The notes beneath the pieces are model-generated. The model ran no database searches and was not told where the DNA came from. It was given only the letters and a program-made list of their open reading frames with translations. This document shows positions 54,045 to 63,863 of a stretch of 64,000 bases of DNA, piece after piece. The position numbers were made by a program, and so were the translations under genes. How positions within the stretch are numbered: position 1 is the stretch's first letter; each line of letters begins with the position of its first letter. Source of the stretch: Caballeronia sordidicola (GTDB lineage: Bacteria; Pseudomonadota; Gammaproteobacteria; Burkholderiales; Burkholderiaceae); NCBI RefSeq assembly GCF_001544455.2, contig NZ_FCOC02000011.1, forward strand, positions 62,001 to 126,000, read 5' to 3'.

Positions 54045-55193
54045 CTAATGCCGGTCGACCCAGCGCAAACCGATCAACCCGACGATCAAATAGACCAGCG
54101 CGGGCGCCGCGGCCGTTACGGGCGCGGGCCACGTATTCAACGTACCGATGTGAGAAAACAGCGTGTTGATCAACTGGAAGCTCATCCCGATCATGATCCC
54201 GCCGAAAACCTTCACGCCCACGACGCCAGCGCGCGTATGCAGGTACGCGAACGGCAGCGACAGTACCAGCATCACCAGCACCGCGAGGGGATAAAGAATC
54301 TTGCGCCAGAACGCGATCTGATAACGCTGCGAGTCCTGATGATTCTCCGTCAAATGCTGAATGTAGCGAAACAGGTTGAACATCGACATGCGGTCGGGCG
54401 ACACCAGCAGCACCGACAAAATCTGCGGCGTCAACTCGGAGCGCAACGAATATTCCGGCAGCGTGGTCTGCTGCGCCCGATAAACCGGATTGAGCGCGTC
54501 GCCGGGATTCACCTTTTGCGGCGGTGCATCGACGAGTTGCGTGTCCGTCACGCCCGTGAGCTTCCAGTGACCGGGCGGCTGATACACGCCGCTTTTCGCA
54601 ATGCGCACATTGGTCAGGTGCAGCAACGAATCGAACTCGTAGATGCGCACATCGGCAATGGTCGTGTCCGGATTCAGCGTGCCAACGTTCACGAATCGCG
54701 TAACCGGCTCGCCATCGGCGCGCGCAGTCAGCGTGTCCTTCACCCAGACGCCGGATTCGAAGTTCATCGATACTGACGACCCGAGCGCCTCCAGCCGAAC
54801 CCTCTCCGAGAGCTGATCGGAATAGGGACCCACGACTTCGCCGATAACGTAGGTGAGCAGGACCATTGGAATGCCGATCTTCAGCAGCGACCGCAGCGCC
54901 TTGCCAGTCGACAATCCCGATACGCGGAAAATGGTGAACTCGGAGGCCGCGGCCATTTGCGCGAACACATAAATTGCGCTGATCAGCGCGGCGACCGGGA
55001 TGATTTCGTAGAATCGCGACGGCGTCTGAAGCGCCACGCGCAGCACGGCCAGGCCGAACTTGTAGTTGCCATGCCCGACGGTGTTCAGTTCATTGATCAG
55101 ATCGAAAAAGAAGAACAGGCCGGAGAATGCAAACAGGATGAAAATAAACGCGAGATAGATCTGACGCGCGAAGTACCGTTCGTAAATGCGCAT
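54045..55193 (-). CDS. lptG: LPS export ABC transporter permease LptG
   Basis: LptG is an inner-membrane permease of the LptB2FG extractor that moves LPS to the LptC-A-D bridge. The 382-residue protein has N-terminal and C-terminal groups of three hydrophobic segments flanking a periplasmic beta-jellyroll domain (about residues 135-270). The N-terminus is M-R-I-Y-E-R-Y-F-A-R-Q-I-Y, and the loop S-G-L-S-T-G-K-A-L contacts LptB. It is intact. Its first 31 codons lie inside a 639-bp segment that is repeated immediately upstream. Confidence 0.95.
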   Translation of the reverse strand: MRIYERYFARQIYLAFIFILFAFSGLFFFFDLINELNTVGHGNYKFGLAVLRVALQTPSRFYEIIPVAALISAIYVFAQMAAASEFTIFRVSGLSTGKALRSLLKIGIPMVLLTYVIGEVVGPYSDQLSERVRLEALGSSVSMNFESGVWVKDTLTARADGEPVTRFVNVGTLNPDTTIADVRIYEFDSLLHLTNVRIAKSGVYQPPGHWKLTGVTDTQLVDAPPQKVNPGDALNPVYRAQQTTLPEYSLRSELTPQILSVLLVSPDRMSMFNLFRYIQHLTENHQDSQRYQIAFWRKILYPLAVLVMLVLSLPFAYLHTRAGVVGVKVFGGIMIGMSFQLINTLFSHIGTLNTWPAPVTAAAPALVYLIVGLIGLRWVDRH

Positions 55194-55740
55194 GCGTCAG
55201 GCCCCTTTCGAACGCATCAGGTTCGACCACCGGAACAGCGGCCGATTGCGAATGCGCATCCAGAAAATGAACGCCACCAGCAGCGAAACAAGTATGTGCA
55301 GTCCGACCAGCCCGACGCCGAACGAAACCCGCCCCTGTTCAATCCACGACTGCACCACGTTCAGCAGGTTCGAATAGGTCAAATAGATCAGCACGGCCAT
55401 GACGAGGTTGATGGTGCGGCTGCGTCGCGGATTCTGGTACGAAAGCGGGATGGCAAGCAGCATGAGGTTGATCGCGATGAGCGGCAGTCCGGCGCGCCAC
55501 GCGATTTCGGCGAGATTCGTGCGGCTTGGGTTGGCCAGCAGCTCGTTCGTGTACATGCCCGTAGTCGATGGCGTATTCACGAACTGCTGGCTCTGGATCT
55601 TCACGCCGTAGCGCTCGAATTCCATGATCCGGAAGTTCGGCTGTCCGGGAACGCCGTCGTATCGGCGGCCATTTTCGAGCACGACGAAACGGTCGCCGTT
55701 CGCGTGCGTTTCGGTATGGCCGTTCTTCGATACCACCACG
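55102..55740. repeat. Tandem direct repeat, copy 1 (639 bp)
   Basis: This copy begins TCGAAAAAGAAGAAC and ends ACCACCACG. It carries the first ~31 codons of lptG and, further on, about 180 codons of the 3' end of lptF, and is followed without a gap by copy 2. All parts compared are identical. The unit length is 213 codons, a multiple of three. Confidence 0.95.
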
Positions 55741-55832
55741 TCGAAAAAGAAGAACAGGCCGGAGAATGCAAACAGGATGAAAATAAACGCGAGATAGATC
55801 TGACGCGCGAAGTACCGTTCGTAAATGCGCAT
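55197..55832 (-). pseudogene. Chimeric LptG(N-term)-LptF(C-term) ORF created by tandem duplication
   Basis: A 211-residue ORF whose first 31 residues equal the LptG N-terminus (to F-S-G-L-F-F-F-F-D) and whose remaining 180 residues equal the C-terminal half of LptF (from V-V-V-S-K-N-G-H-T-E). The fusion point is the repeat junction at 55740/55741. It keeps the start codon and leader of lptG and the stop of lptF, so it could be translated. It would carry one N-terminal hydrophobic segment plus the last three LptF segments. It lacks most of both parents and is unlikely to replace either. Confidence 0.9.
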
Positions 55833-56379
55833 GCGTCAGGCCCCTTTCGAACGCATCAGGTTCGACCACCGGAACAGCGGCCGATTGCGAATGCGCATCC
55901 AGAAAATGAACGCCACCAGCAGCGAAACAAGTATGTGCAGTCCGACCAGCCCGACGCCGAACGAAACCCGCCCCTGTTCAATCCACGACTGCACCACGTT
56001 CAGCAGGTTCGAATAGGTCAAATAGATCAGCACGGCCATGACGAGGTTGATGGTGCGGCTGCGTCGCGGATTCTGGTACGAAAGCGGGATGGCAAGCAGC
56101 ATGAGGTTGATCGCGATGAGCGGCAGTCCGGCGCGCCACGCGATTTCGGCGAGATTCGTGCGGCTTGGGTTGGCCAGCAGCTCGTTCGTGTACATGCCCG
56201 TAGTCGATGGCGTATTCACGAACTGCTGGCTCTGGATCTTCACGCCGTAGCGCTCGAATTCCATGATCCGGAAGTTCGGCTGTCCGGGAACGCCGTCGTA
56301 TCGGCGGCCATTTTCGAGCACGACGAAACGGTCGCCGTTCGCGTGCGTTTCGGTATGGCCGTTCTTCGATACCACCACG
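55741..56379. repeat. Tandem direct repeat, copy 2 (639 bp)
   Basis: Same sequence as 55102-55740. Identity stops on the left where 55101 (A) differs from 55740 (G), and on the right one base past the unit (56380 T is shared, 56381 differs). Only 1 bp of microhomology is at the junction, and no insertion sequence or flanking repeat is visible. Confidence 0.95.
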
Positions 56380-56933
56380 TTCACCTTGCCGCCTTCCGTG
56401 CTCGTCACGAACACGTTTTGCACGTGGCCCTGATCCGGCGACATCTTCTCGATGAAAAACACGCGGTGGCTCGTGGGCGATTCGCGGAACTGGCCAGGCG
56501 CGAGGAGCGACACTTCATCGCGTTGTTGAAAGCGCGCCTTGATGAGCTTGCTCTGCTGGTTCGACCACGGCCAGCCGACGAACGCGAAGAAAATGATCAG
56601 GATGATGATCGGCGTGGAAAATTGGGCGACCGGTTTGATCAGCGCGGTCTGGCTCACGCCCGAGGCGAGCCATACGACCATTTCCGAGTCGCGATACCAC
56701 CGTGTCAGCACGAAGAGAATGGACACGAACAGCGTGACGATCAGCATCACGGCGAGATAGCCGATCACCGTGAGCCCGATCAGCACGACAACGTCGCGTG
56801 GATCGACCTGGCCTGACGCCGCGAAGCCGACGATGCGGATCATCATGGTCGTCAGCATGATGGTCAGCAGCACCATGAATACGGCGCCGGCGGTGTACGC
56901 GAGTTCACGCTGAAGGGAGCGTTGGAAGATCAT
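55836..56933 (-). CDS. lptF: LPS export ABC transporter permease LptF
   Basis: LptF pairs with LptG in the LPS extractor. The 365-residue protein begins M-I-F-Q-R-S-L-Q-R-E-L-A-Y and has three N-terminal hydrophobic segments, a periplasmic domain (about 125-255) and three C-terminal segments, with W-L-A-S-G-V-S in the LptB-contact loop. It is full length and intact; its 3' 543 bp are within repeat copy 2. In the ancestral single-copy state its stop would lie 3 bp before the lptG ATG. It is divergent from pepA. Confidence 0.94.
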   Translation of the reverse strand: MIFQRSLQRELAYTAGAVFMVLLTIMLTTMMIRIVGFAASGQVDPRDVVVLIGLTVIGYLAVMLIVTLFVSILFVLTRWYRDSEMVVWLASGVSQTALIKPVAQFSTPIIILIIFFAFVGWPWSNQQSKLIKARFQQRDEVSLLAPGQFRESPTSHRVFFIEKMSPDQGHVQNVFVTSTEGGKVNVVVSKNGHTETHANGDRFVVLENGRRYDGVPGQPNFRIMEFERYGVKIQSQQFVNTPSTTGMYTNELLANPSRTNLAEIAWRAGLPLIAINLMLLAIPLSYQNPRRSRTINLVMAVLIYLTYSNLLNVVQSWIEQGRVSFGVGLVGLHILVSLLVAFIFWMRIRNRPLFRWSNLMRSKGA

Positions 56934-57155
56934 TGATTGATAGCTTGAAGCCGGCGGCGACGGATGGTTGGACGATGTGCGGGCCCATCTTGGCGGTCGC
57001 ATCTGGCCGCCATGCGATGACAAACGTGCAAACTGGACGAAGTCATGAGGGCAGACATTCGATCCAGGCATCGCTACCTGTGACCGCCTCGGAAAAAATA
57101 GCGGATAATTGCGGCTTTCAGCCTTCAGCCAAGATTTTATCCGAGGATAAGCGCG

Positions 57156-58667
57156 ATGGACTTTAGCATAAAAGCCTGTGATTGGAGCAAAGGCTCGGCA
57201 AATGGTTTCCTTAATGGAAAAGCCGATGTAGTAGTGCTCGGCGTGTTCGAAGCGCAGACGTTGACGGGCGCTGCCCGCGAGATCGATTTGGCGACCAAGG
57301 GTCTGCTCACGCGCACAGTGAAAGCCGGCGACATGAGCGGCAAGGCAGGTTCCACGCTGATGCTGACCGAAGTGACGGGCCTGGGGGCATCGCGCATCTT
57401 GCTGGTTGGTCTCGGCAAGCAGGACGGTTTCAACCAGAAGGCTTACACGGAAGCCGCACGCGCGGCGTGGCGCGCGCTGCTCGCCACGAAGATCGCAAAT
57501 GTCGCGTTCACGCTGGCCCAGTTGCCCGTGCCGGAGCGCACCGGCGACTGGGGCGTGCGCTGCGCCATCCTCGCGCTGCGCGAGCAGACCTACAAGTTCA
57601 CGCAAATGAAGAGCAAGCCGGAAAACGGCAATCGTGCGTTGAAAAAGGTCGTGTTCAGCATCGACGCAACCGACGAAAAAGCCGCAAAGCTCGCGGTCAA
57701 GCATGCCACGGCGCTTGCCAACGGCATGGACCTGACGCGCGATCTCGGCAATTTGCCGCCGAACGTCTGCACGCCGACCTACCTCGGCCAGACCGCGAAA
57801 AAACTCGGTAAGGACTTCAAGCTCAAGGTCGAAGTGCTCGGCCAGAAGCAGATCGAGGCGCTGGGCATGGGCTCGTTCCTCTCGGTGGCGAAGGGTTCTG
57901 TCGAACCGCCGGCGTTTATCGTGATGCATCATCAGGGCGCGGGCGCCAAGGCGGCGCCGGTGGTGCTCGTGGGCAAGGGCATTACATTCGATACCGGCGG
58001 CATTTCCATCAAGCCGGGCGACAGCATGGACGAGATGAAGTACGACATGCTCGGCGCCGGTTCCGTGTTCGGCACCATGCGCGCCATCGCGGAAATGGGA
58101 TTGAAGCTCAACGTGATCGGTGTGGTTCCGACCTGCGAAAACATGCCCGCCGGCAACGCCGTGAAGCCGGGCGACATTGTCACGTCCATGTCCGGCACGA
58201 CTATTGAAGTGCTGAACACCGACGCCGAAGGCCGCCTGATCCTGTGCGACGCGTTGACCTACGTGGAGCGCTTCAAACCGTCCGCCGTGATCGATATCGC
58301 CACGCTGACCGGCGCGTGCGTGGTCGCGCTCGGCCACCACAACACGGGCCTGTTCTCGAAGGACGACGCGCTGGCGGGCGAGTTGCTGGATGCATCGAAG
58401 GAAGCAGTCGACCCGACCTGGCGCATGCCGCTCGACGAGGAATACCAAGATCTGCTGAAGTCGAATTTCGCCGATGTCGCGAACATTGGCGGACGGCCGG
58501 GCGGCGCAATCACCGCGGCGTGTTTCCTGTCGCGTTTCACGCAGAACTATCCGTGGGCGCACCTCGATATTGCGGGTACGGCCTGGAAAAGCGGCGCAGC
58601 GAAAGGCGCAACGGGCCGTCCGGTGCCGTTGCTCACGCAATTCCTCGTGGATCGCGCGGGACAATGA
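57156..58667 (+). CDS. pepA: Leucyl aminopeptidase (cytosol aminopeptidase)
   Basis: PepA is a hexameric di-metal (Zn/Mn) M17 peptidase removing N-terminal residues in the cytoplasm. In some bacteria it also binds DNA. The 503-residue protein has an N-terminal macro-like domain and a catalytic domain with [14 protein letters not shown] and the signature [16 protein letters not shown] precedes ATG 57156. It is divergent from lptF and precedes holC by 37 bp; the lptFG/pepA/holC arrangement is also found in E. coli. Confidence 0.95.
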   Translation: MDFSIKACDWSKGSANGFLNGKADVVVLGVFEAQTLTGAAREIDLATKGLLTRTVKAGDMSGKAGSTLMLTEVTGLGASRILLVGLGKQDGFNQKAYTEAARAAWRALLATKIANVAFTLAQLPVPERTGDWGVRCAILALREQTYKFTQMKSKPENGNRALKKVVFSIDATDEKAAKLAVKHATALANGMDLTRDLGNLPPNVCTPTYLGQTAKKLGKDFKLKVEVLGQKQIEALGMGSFLSVAKGSVEPPAFIVMHHQGAGAKAAPVVLVGKGITFDTGGISIKPGDSMDEMKYDMLGAGSVFGTMRAIAEMGLKLNVIGVVPTCENMPAGNAVKPGDIVTSMSGTTIEVLNTDAEGRLILCDALTYVERFKPSAVIDIATLTGACVVALGHHNTGLFSKDDALAGELLDASKEAVDPTWRMPLDEEYQDLLKSNFADVANIGGRPGGAITAACFLSRFTQNYPWAHLDIAGTAWKSGAAKGATGRPVPLLTQFLVDRAGQ

Positions 58668-58704
58668 GCTTGGTTGCACCGAGCACTAACCCGGAGGCGC
58701 GGGC

Positions 58705-59136
58705 ATGACGCGTATCGACTTTCATTCGAATGTGGGTGACTCGATCGCGTACGCCTGCCGCCTTGCGCGCAAGGCGTATATGAGCGGCCAGCCATTGGTC
58801 GTGCTGGCCGAATCCGAGCGGCTCAAGCGTTTCGACGAACAGTTGTGGACGTTCAAGGCGCTCGAGTTCGTGCCGCATTGCATGGCGGACAGCGCGCTGG
58901 CGGCAGACACGCCGGTGTTGCTGGCGGCGTCGCTGGACGCGGTGCTGGAAAACCAGCAGCATCAGATCCTGCTGAACCTTGGCGCTGCCGTGCCGCCGCA
59001 ATTCGCGCGCTTCGAGCGCCTGCTGGAAGTCGTCGGCAATGACGAACACGAACTCGTGGCCGGGCGCGAGCGCTACCGGTTCTATCGTGACCGGGGTTAT
59101 GTGCTCAACAACTACAAACAGGGCGCGGGAGCGTGA
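58705..59136 (+). CDS. holC: DNA polymerase III subunit chi
   Basis: HolC links the clamp loader to SSB. The 143-residue protein begins M-T-R-I-D-F-H-S-N-V-G-D and contains Y-A-C-R-L-A-R-K-A-Y and L-W-T-F-K-A-L-E-F-V-P-H, typical chi segments. The C-terminus Y-R-D-R-G-Y matches the SSB-tail-binding region. Length is normal. It follows pepA in the conserved pair. Confidence 0.92.
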   Translation: MTRIDFHSNVGDSIAYACRLARKAYMSGQPLVVLAESERLKRFDEQLWTFKALEFVPHCMADSALAADTPVLLAASLDAVLENQQHQILLNLGAAVPPQFARFERLLEVVGNDEHELVAGRERYRFYRDRGYVLNNYKQGAGA

Positions 59137-59234
59137 AACCTCCGGGATGGCGCGCGGCCGGGTACAGGGTATGATCCCCAAAAACGCCGGCCGTAAGCGT
59201 CAACTCATGCCTGCCATCAAGACGGAGTCCACTC

Positions 59235-59642
59235 GTGCCCATCACCACCGCGCCCGATACGGCTGAATCACCCGATAATTTCGATTCCTCCATCCCCGTT
59301 CTCACCGATGTAATCGTACCGGGACGTCCCGAGCGCGCCCGCGTGGCGCCGCGCGCACCCGAGCCGGTGTTGTCGCAGGTGGCTTTGTCCGACGAAGTCA
59401 CGCGCGGCACGGATCGCGACGCCGATCAGATCGCGGAAAGGCTGCGCGGGCGCTTTACGCATTTCCTCACCGGCGATGGCCGCGCGTTGATTGAAGAGCG
59501 ATGCCGGGAATCGTTGCAGGAACATTCCACGTGGCTCGTCAGCCAGATCACGCGCGAAGTCGCGCTGGCGCTTGAAACCGAGTTGACCGAGTGGGTGCGC
59601 GAAGCGGTTGCAGACGAACTCGAACGGCGCGGCCGCGCCTGA
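59235..59642 (+). CDS. Hypothetical protein, Burkholderia-type (possibly DUF2486)
   Basis: A 135-residue acidic protein. The first ~55 residues are Pro/Ala/Asp-rich and probably disordered; residues 62-135 look helical (I-A-E-R-L-R-G-R-F, E-V-A-L-A-L-E-T-E-L-T-E-W). I recall a Burkholderiaceae-restricted DUF2486 family next to holC, but cannot confirm membership. The start is GTG 59235. It ends directly against the stop of the convergent cytochrome gene. Confidence 0.6.
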   Translation: MPITTAPDTAESPDNFDSSIPVLTDVIVPGRPERARVAPRAPEPVLSQVALSDEVTRGTDRDADQIAERLRGRFTHFLTGDGRALIEERCRESLQEHSTWLVSQITREVALALETELTEWVREAVADELERRGRA

Positions 59643-60008
59643 TCAATTCGATTTCATCGAGAGAATCCAGTCCGCCAATGCGTGCGCCTGATCGGGCGTG
59701 ACCTGCGTATTGGCAGGCATTGGCACCACGCCCCAGTCGCCCACACCGCCTTCCGCAATCTTGCGCGCCAACATGGCGCGGGCGCCGGAAACGTCCGCGT
59801 ATCGGGCGGCTATGTGCCTGAATGACGGCCCCATGAAATCGCGGGAAATTGAATGGCAGCTCATGCAGTTGCTGCCCTGAGCAAGCACGAGACGCGGATC
59901 GGCCGTCTGAGTAGCGGCGTCTGACGGCTGCTGCGCGTGGGTGTTTGCTGCGCCGCAAACGAGCATCCACGCAATTATCCATCTGCCGAATCGAATACCG
60001 AACGCCAT
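59643..60008 (-). CDS. Class I c-type cytochrome
   Basis: A 121-residue secreted monoheme cytochrome c. The signal peptide ends at T-H-A-Q-Q, the heme motif is C-M-S-C-H, and the Met ligand is probably in V-V-P-M-P-A-N. It resembles periplasmic c551/c552-type electron carriers. No oxidase or dehydrogenase partner is adjacent. The stop abuts the preceding convergent gene with no spacer. Confidence 0.88.
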   Translation of the reverse strand: MAFGIRFGRWIIAWMLVCGAANTHAQQPSDAATQTADPRLVLAQGSNCMSCHSISRDFMGPSFRHIAARYADVSGARAMLARKIAEGGVGDWGVVPMPANTQVTPDQAHALADWILSMKSN

Positions 60009-60057
60009 GTGGTCTCCGCTGTTTTATCTGGGCCGCCGCGCCACAGTATAAAAGACG

Positions 60058-60087
60058 AGGGGCGCACGATCTGCATCGTGCGCCCCT
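60058..60087 (-). terminator. Terminator after ilvD
   Basis: AGGGGCGCACGAT (60058-60070), loop CTGC, ATCGTGCGCCCCT (60075-60087): a perfect 13-bp stem. On the minus strand it is followed by CGTCTTTTAT. Confidence 0.82.
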
Positions 60088-60111
60088 GGACGTTCGGCTG
60101 CGAACCAAAGA

Positions 60112-61785
60112 TCAGCCCGTCACCGCGCCCTTGTTCGCCGGCATGGCCAGTGCTGCGTATTTGGCCAGGACGCCGCGGGTATAACGCGGCGCGGGTTTTT
60201 TCCACTCGGCGCGCCGGCGTTCGATTTCAGCATCGTCCACGTTCAGTTGCAGGAGCAGCTTGTGGGCGTCGATAGTGATCGAATCGCCTTCCTTGACCAG
60301 CGCAATCGTGCCGCCCACGAACGCTTCCGGCGCAACGTGACCCACGACCATGCCCCACGTGCCGCCGGAGAAACGGCCGTCGGTGATGAGGCCCACGGAT
60401 TCGCCCAGCCCCTGGCCGATGATCGCCGAGGTCGGCGCCAGCATTTCCGGCATGCCCGGACCGCCTTGCGGCCCGAGATAACGCAACACCACGATATCCC
60501 CCGCCTTGATCTGCCCCGCGACGATCGCGCTCATTGCGCTTTGCTCGTCCTCGAACACGCGCGCCGGGCCCGTGATGACCGGATTCTTCAGGCCGGTGAT
60601 CTTGGCGACCGCGCCGTCCGTCGCCAGGTTGCCCTTCAGGATCGCGAGGTGGCCTTCGTCGTAAAGCGCTTTGTCGATGGGGAAAATCACGTCCTGGCCA
60701 GCGCGCGGTTTCGACGGCACGTCCTTCAGTTCTTCCGCAATGGTCTTGCCCGTGATCGTGATGCAATCGCCGTGCAGCATGCCTGCATCGAGCAGGATCT
60801 TGAGCACTTGTGGAATGCCGCCAGCCTTGTGAAGATCGGTCGCCACGTATTGACCCGATGGCTTCAGGTTGCAGATCACCGGCACTTTCTTGCGCATGCG
60901 CTCGAAGTCGTCAATGCTCCATTCGACTTCCGCCGCGTGCGCGATCGCGAGGTAATGCAGCACGGCGTTGGTCGAGCCGCCCGTTGCCATGATCAGCGCG
61001 ACGGCGTTTTCTATCGATTTCTTCGTGATGATGTCGCGCGGCTTGAGGTCGGCTTTCACGGCTTCGACCAGCACGCGCGCCGATTCCGCCGCGGACGTGA
61101 CTTTTTCCTCGTCGGGATTGGCCATCGTCGACGAATACATCAGCGACATGCCGAGCGCCTCGAACGACGAGCTCATGGTGTTCGCCGTGTACATGCCGCC
61201 GCACGATCCGCTCGACGGACACGCGTTTTTCTCGATGCCGTCGAAATCTTCCTTCGACATGCGTCCGGCCGAGAACTCGCCCACGGCTTCAAACGACGAC
61301 ACGATGGTCAGGTCCTTGCCCTTCCAGTTGCCCGGCCGAATGGTGCCGCCATACACGTAGATGCCCGGCACGTTCATGCGCGCGAGGCCGATCATGCCGC
61401 CCGGCATGTTCTTGTCGCAGCCGCCGATCACGACCACGCCGTCCATCCACTGGCCTTGCACCGCTGTTTCAATGCAATCCGCGATCACTTCGCGCGAGAC
61501 GAGCGAGTACTTCATGCCTTCGGTGCCCATCGACATGCCGTCGGAAATCGTCGGCGTGCCGAAGATCTGCGGATTCGCGTCCGATTTGCGAATGGATTCG
61601 ACAGCGGCATCGGCCAGTTTTTGCAAACCCGAATTGCACGGCGTGATGGTGGAATGACCGTTCGCGATGCCGATCATCGGCTTGTCGAAGTCTTCCTCCT
61701 TGTAGCCGAGGGCGTAATACATAGAGCGGTTCGGGGAACGCGCAACGCCTTGCGTGATGTTTTTCGAGCGGCGATTGAAGGCCAT
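60112..61785 (-). CDS. ilvD: Dihydroxy-acid dehydratase
   Basis: IlvD dehydrates 2,3-dihydroxyisovalerate and its methylvalerate analogue in valine and isoleucine synthesis, using an Fe-S cluster. The 557-residue protein has the cluster/metal cysteines in [16 protein letters not shown] and [11 protein letters not shown]. Length is typical. It is transcribed away from the LysR gene and is followed by a strong terminator. Confidence 0.95.
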   Translation of the reverse strand: MAFNRRSKNITQGVARSPNRSMYYALGYKEEDFDKPMIGIANGHSTITPCNSGLQKLADAAVESIRKSDANPQIFGTPTISDGMSMGTEGMKYSLVSREVIADCIETAVQGQWMDGVVVIGGCDKNMPGGMIGLARMNVPGIYVYGGTIRPGNWKGKDLTIVSSFEAVGEFSAGRMSKEDFDGIEKNACPSSGSCGGMYTANTMSSSFEALGMSLMYSSTMANPDEEKVTSAAESARVLVEAVKADLKPRDIITKKSIENAVALIMATGGSTNAVLHYLAIAHAAEVEWSIDDFERMRKKVPVICNLKPSGQYVATDLHKAGGIPQVLKILLDAGMLHGDCITITGKTIAEELKDVPSKPRAGQDVIFPIDKALYDEGHLAILKGNLATDGAVAKITGLKNPVITGPARVFEDEQSAMSAIVAGQIKAGDIVVLRYLGPQGGPGMPEMLAPTSAIIGQGLGESVGLITDGRFSGGTWGMVVGHVAPEAFVGGTIALVKEGDSITIDAHKLLLQLNVDDAEIERRRAEWKKPAPRYTRGVLAKYAALAMPANKGAVTG

Positions 61786-61891
61786 GTGGGGGCTCCTTGG
61801 GAATATTTTTATCTGATCGCAGAAGGATGGAGCTTCTGCGAACGCGTGTCCAATATATTATTCAGGGTCGATTAGGTCGTGGAAGGTATCA

Positions 61892-62839
61892 GTGGAAACG
61901 CGAAACATCGAACTCAGATTGTTGCGATATTTTGTGACCGTTGCGGAGGAAATGCACTTCGGGCGCGCCGCGGCGCGGCTCGCGATGACGCAACCGCCGT
62001 TATCGCAGGCCATCCGCTCGCTCGAAGAGATGCTCGGCGTGGCGCTGTTCGTGCGCACCAAGCGCTCGGTCGAGCTGACGCCGGTTGGCAAGGATCTGCT
62101 GCCGGAGGTGCGCCGGCTGCTGGCGGGCGCTGATTCTCTCAGGCCGCTCGCGCAGTCGCTCGCGCGAGGCGAAGCGGGCGTGTTGTCGCTGGCGTTCGTT
62201 TCCACCGCGGATTACGGGCTGCTGCCGCTGTTGCTGCGCGATTTCGGCGCGCGTTATCCCGGCGTGCGACTGCAACTCGTGGAAGCAACCAGCGACGTGC
62301 AGGTGGAGGAACTGGTCGCCGGGCGTATCGATGCCGGCCTTGTCATCCCGCCCCTGCCGCCGCGCCACGCCGTTGCGCTGTCGTATCTGCCGATCGCGCG
62401 CGAGCCGCTTGTCATCGCGATGTCGAGCGACGCCGCCGCCGGACTCGGGCAGGGCGCCGCCGAGTGGTCGGACACGCCGGTGAGCCTCCATCAACTCGCC
62501 GATGCCCCGCTCATCGTCTTTCCGCGCCGTCTCGCGCCGGATTTCTATGACATGATTATGGGCTGCTATGGCGCGGCCGGGCTGATTCCGCGTATCGGGC
62601 AGGAGGCTATCCAGATGCAGACCATTGTCAGTCTGGTGTCGGCTGGAATGGGCGTCGCGCTCGTGCCGCAGTCGCTGCGTCATCTGCGAAGGACCGGAGT
62701 GGTGTATCGTCCGTTGCTCGAATCCGGGCTCGTGGTCGAGACCGGACTCGTCTGGCGCGCGGCGGAGGTCAGCCCGGTGCTCGCCGGTTTTATCGATATA
62801 GTGCGCGCTCATGCAGCCACCGTCCCGGCGCTGCCGTGA
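61892..62839 (+). CDS. LysR-family transcriptional regulator
   Basis: A 315-residue LysR regulator. The helix-turn-helix is H-F-G-R-A-A-A-R-L-A-M-T-Q-P-P-L-S-Q-A-I-R-S-L-E split over residues ~22-45, and the effector domain covers about 92-300. It is divergent from ilvD with a 106-bp gap, so ilvD is a natural candidate target, although such neighbours are not always regulated. The start is GTG 61892 with GGAAGG 5 bp upstream. It precedes lgt by 21 bp. Confidence 0.87.
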   Translation: METRNIELRLLRYFVTVAEEMHFGRAAARLAMTQPPLSQAIRSLEEMLGVALFVRTKRSVELTPVGKDLLPEVRRLLAGADSLRPLAQSLARGEAGVLSLAFVSTADYGLLPLLLRDFGARYPGVRLQLVEATSDVQVEELVAGRIDAGLVIPPLPPRHAVALSYLPIAREPLVIAMSSDAAAGLGQGAAEWSDTPVSLHQLADAPLIVFPRRLAPDFYDMIMGCYGAAGLIPRIGQEAIQMQTIVSLVSAGMGVALVPQSLRHLRRTGVVYRPLLESGLVVETGLVWRAAEVSPVLAGFIDIVRAHAATVPALP

Positions 62840-62860
62840 CTTCACCCCGTAAATAGAAAC

Positions 62861-63766
62861 ATGCTCATTCACCCGAATTTCGATCCCATCGCCATTCATC
62901 TGGGCCCGCTCGCCGTGCGCTGGTATGGCCTCATGTATTTGCTGGCTTTCATCCAGTGCATTGTGATCGGACGGATCCGGCTGCGTCTGCCTTACGTGTC
63001 GGCGCAGGGCTGGACCACGAAAGATATCGACGACATCTTGTTTTACGGCGTGCTCGGCACGATCCTGGGCGGCCGGCTGGGCTATGTGGTGTTCTACAAG
63101 TCGAGTTTTTATCTCGCCCATCCACTCGATATCTTCAAGGTATGGGAAGGCGGGATGTCCTTTCACGGCGGCATGCTCGGCGTGATTACCGCAATGATCG
63201 TGTTCGCGTGGCAGCGCAAGCGCACGTGGCTGCAGGTCACTGATTTCGTCGCGCCCATGGTGCCGCTAGGCCTTGCCGCGGGCCGCTTCGGCAATTTCAT
63301 CAATGGCGAATTGTGGGGCCGCGTCACGAATCCGAATGCGCCCTGGGCCATGTTGTTCCAGAACGCTTCCGCCGATGACGCCATCTGGCTGCAAAAGCAT
63401 CCCGATCTGGATGCGCAGTGGCATTTGCGCGCGATTTTCGACCGATATCAGATGTTGCCGCGCCATCCGTCGCAGTTATATGAGATTGCGCTGGAAGGTT
63501 TTGCGTTGTTTATTGTGGTGTGGCTGATATCGAGGAAGCAGCGGCCGGTTGGCGCGATTTCGGCGGTGTTTCTAATTGGTTATGGCGTCGCGCGATTTAC
63601 CGTGGAGTTTGCTCGCGAGCCGGATGATTATCTCGGCTTGCTGGCTGCAAATCTATCGATGGGCCAATGGCTTTCCCTGCCAATGATTATCGTGGGAATT
63701 GGTTTGCTGATCTGGTCGTATAAGAGAGAACGCGCCATGCCTTCAAAACCCGCGAAAGTATCCTGA
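62861..63766 (+). CDS. lgt: Prolipoprotein diacylglyceryl transferase
   Basis: Lgt transfers diacylglycerol from phosphatidylglycerol to the lipobox Cys of prolipoproteins, in the inner membrane. The 301-residue protein has about seven transmembrane segments, M-S-F-H-G-G-M-L-G with the conserved His, and the family signature [23 protein letters not shown] is near the C-terminus. It would act on lipoproteins encoded here such as the esterase at 36748 and possibly LivK. Confidence 0.95.
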   Translation: MLIHPNFDPIAIHLGPLAVRWYGLMYLLAFIQCIVIGRIRLRLPYVSAQGWTTKDIDDILFYGVLGTILGGRLGYVVFYKSSFYLAHPLDIFKVWEGGMSFHGGMLGVITAMIVFAWQRKRTWLQVTDFVAPMVPLGLAAGRFGNFINGELWGRVTNPNAPWAMLFQNASADDAIWLQKHPDLDAQWHLRAIFDRYQMLPRHPSQLYEIALEGFALFIVVWLISRKQRPVGAISAVFLIGYGVARFTVEFAREPDDYLGLLAANLSMGQWLSLPMIIVGIGLLIWSYKRERAMPSKPAKVS

Positions 63767-63797
63767 TTGCCGAATCAACTCGCGCAGAACGACAAAA

Positions 63798-63821
63798 GCC
63801 TCGCGCGGAGCGAGGCTTTTT
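63798..63821 (+). terminator. Terminator after lgt
   Basis: GCCTCGC (63798-63804), loop GCGGA, GCGAGGC (63810-63816), then T5; A4 on the left. The stem is the same as in the terminator at 23563. Confidence 0.85.
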
Positions 63822-63863
63822 AACGCGTTACCAATGCTCTATTAAACCGTCAAGCCGACGCGT

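Noticed and set aside
55102..56379. Considered as a CRISPR-like or satellite repeat
   Set aside because: There are only two long, directly adjacent copies with no spacers, and both carry lptF/lptG coding sequence.
54957..56816. 619-residue plus-strand ORF with two identical internal copies of ~213 residues
   Set aside because: It is antisense to lptG and lptF; its internal repeat only mirrors the 639-bp DNA duplication, and the composition is His/Arg/Asp-rich shadow sequence.
56934..58679. 947-residue minus-strand ORF extending lptF upstream across pepA
   Set aside because: The extension is antisense to pepA, and the family N-terminus of LptF starts at 56933.
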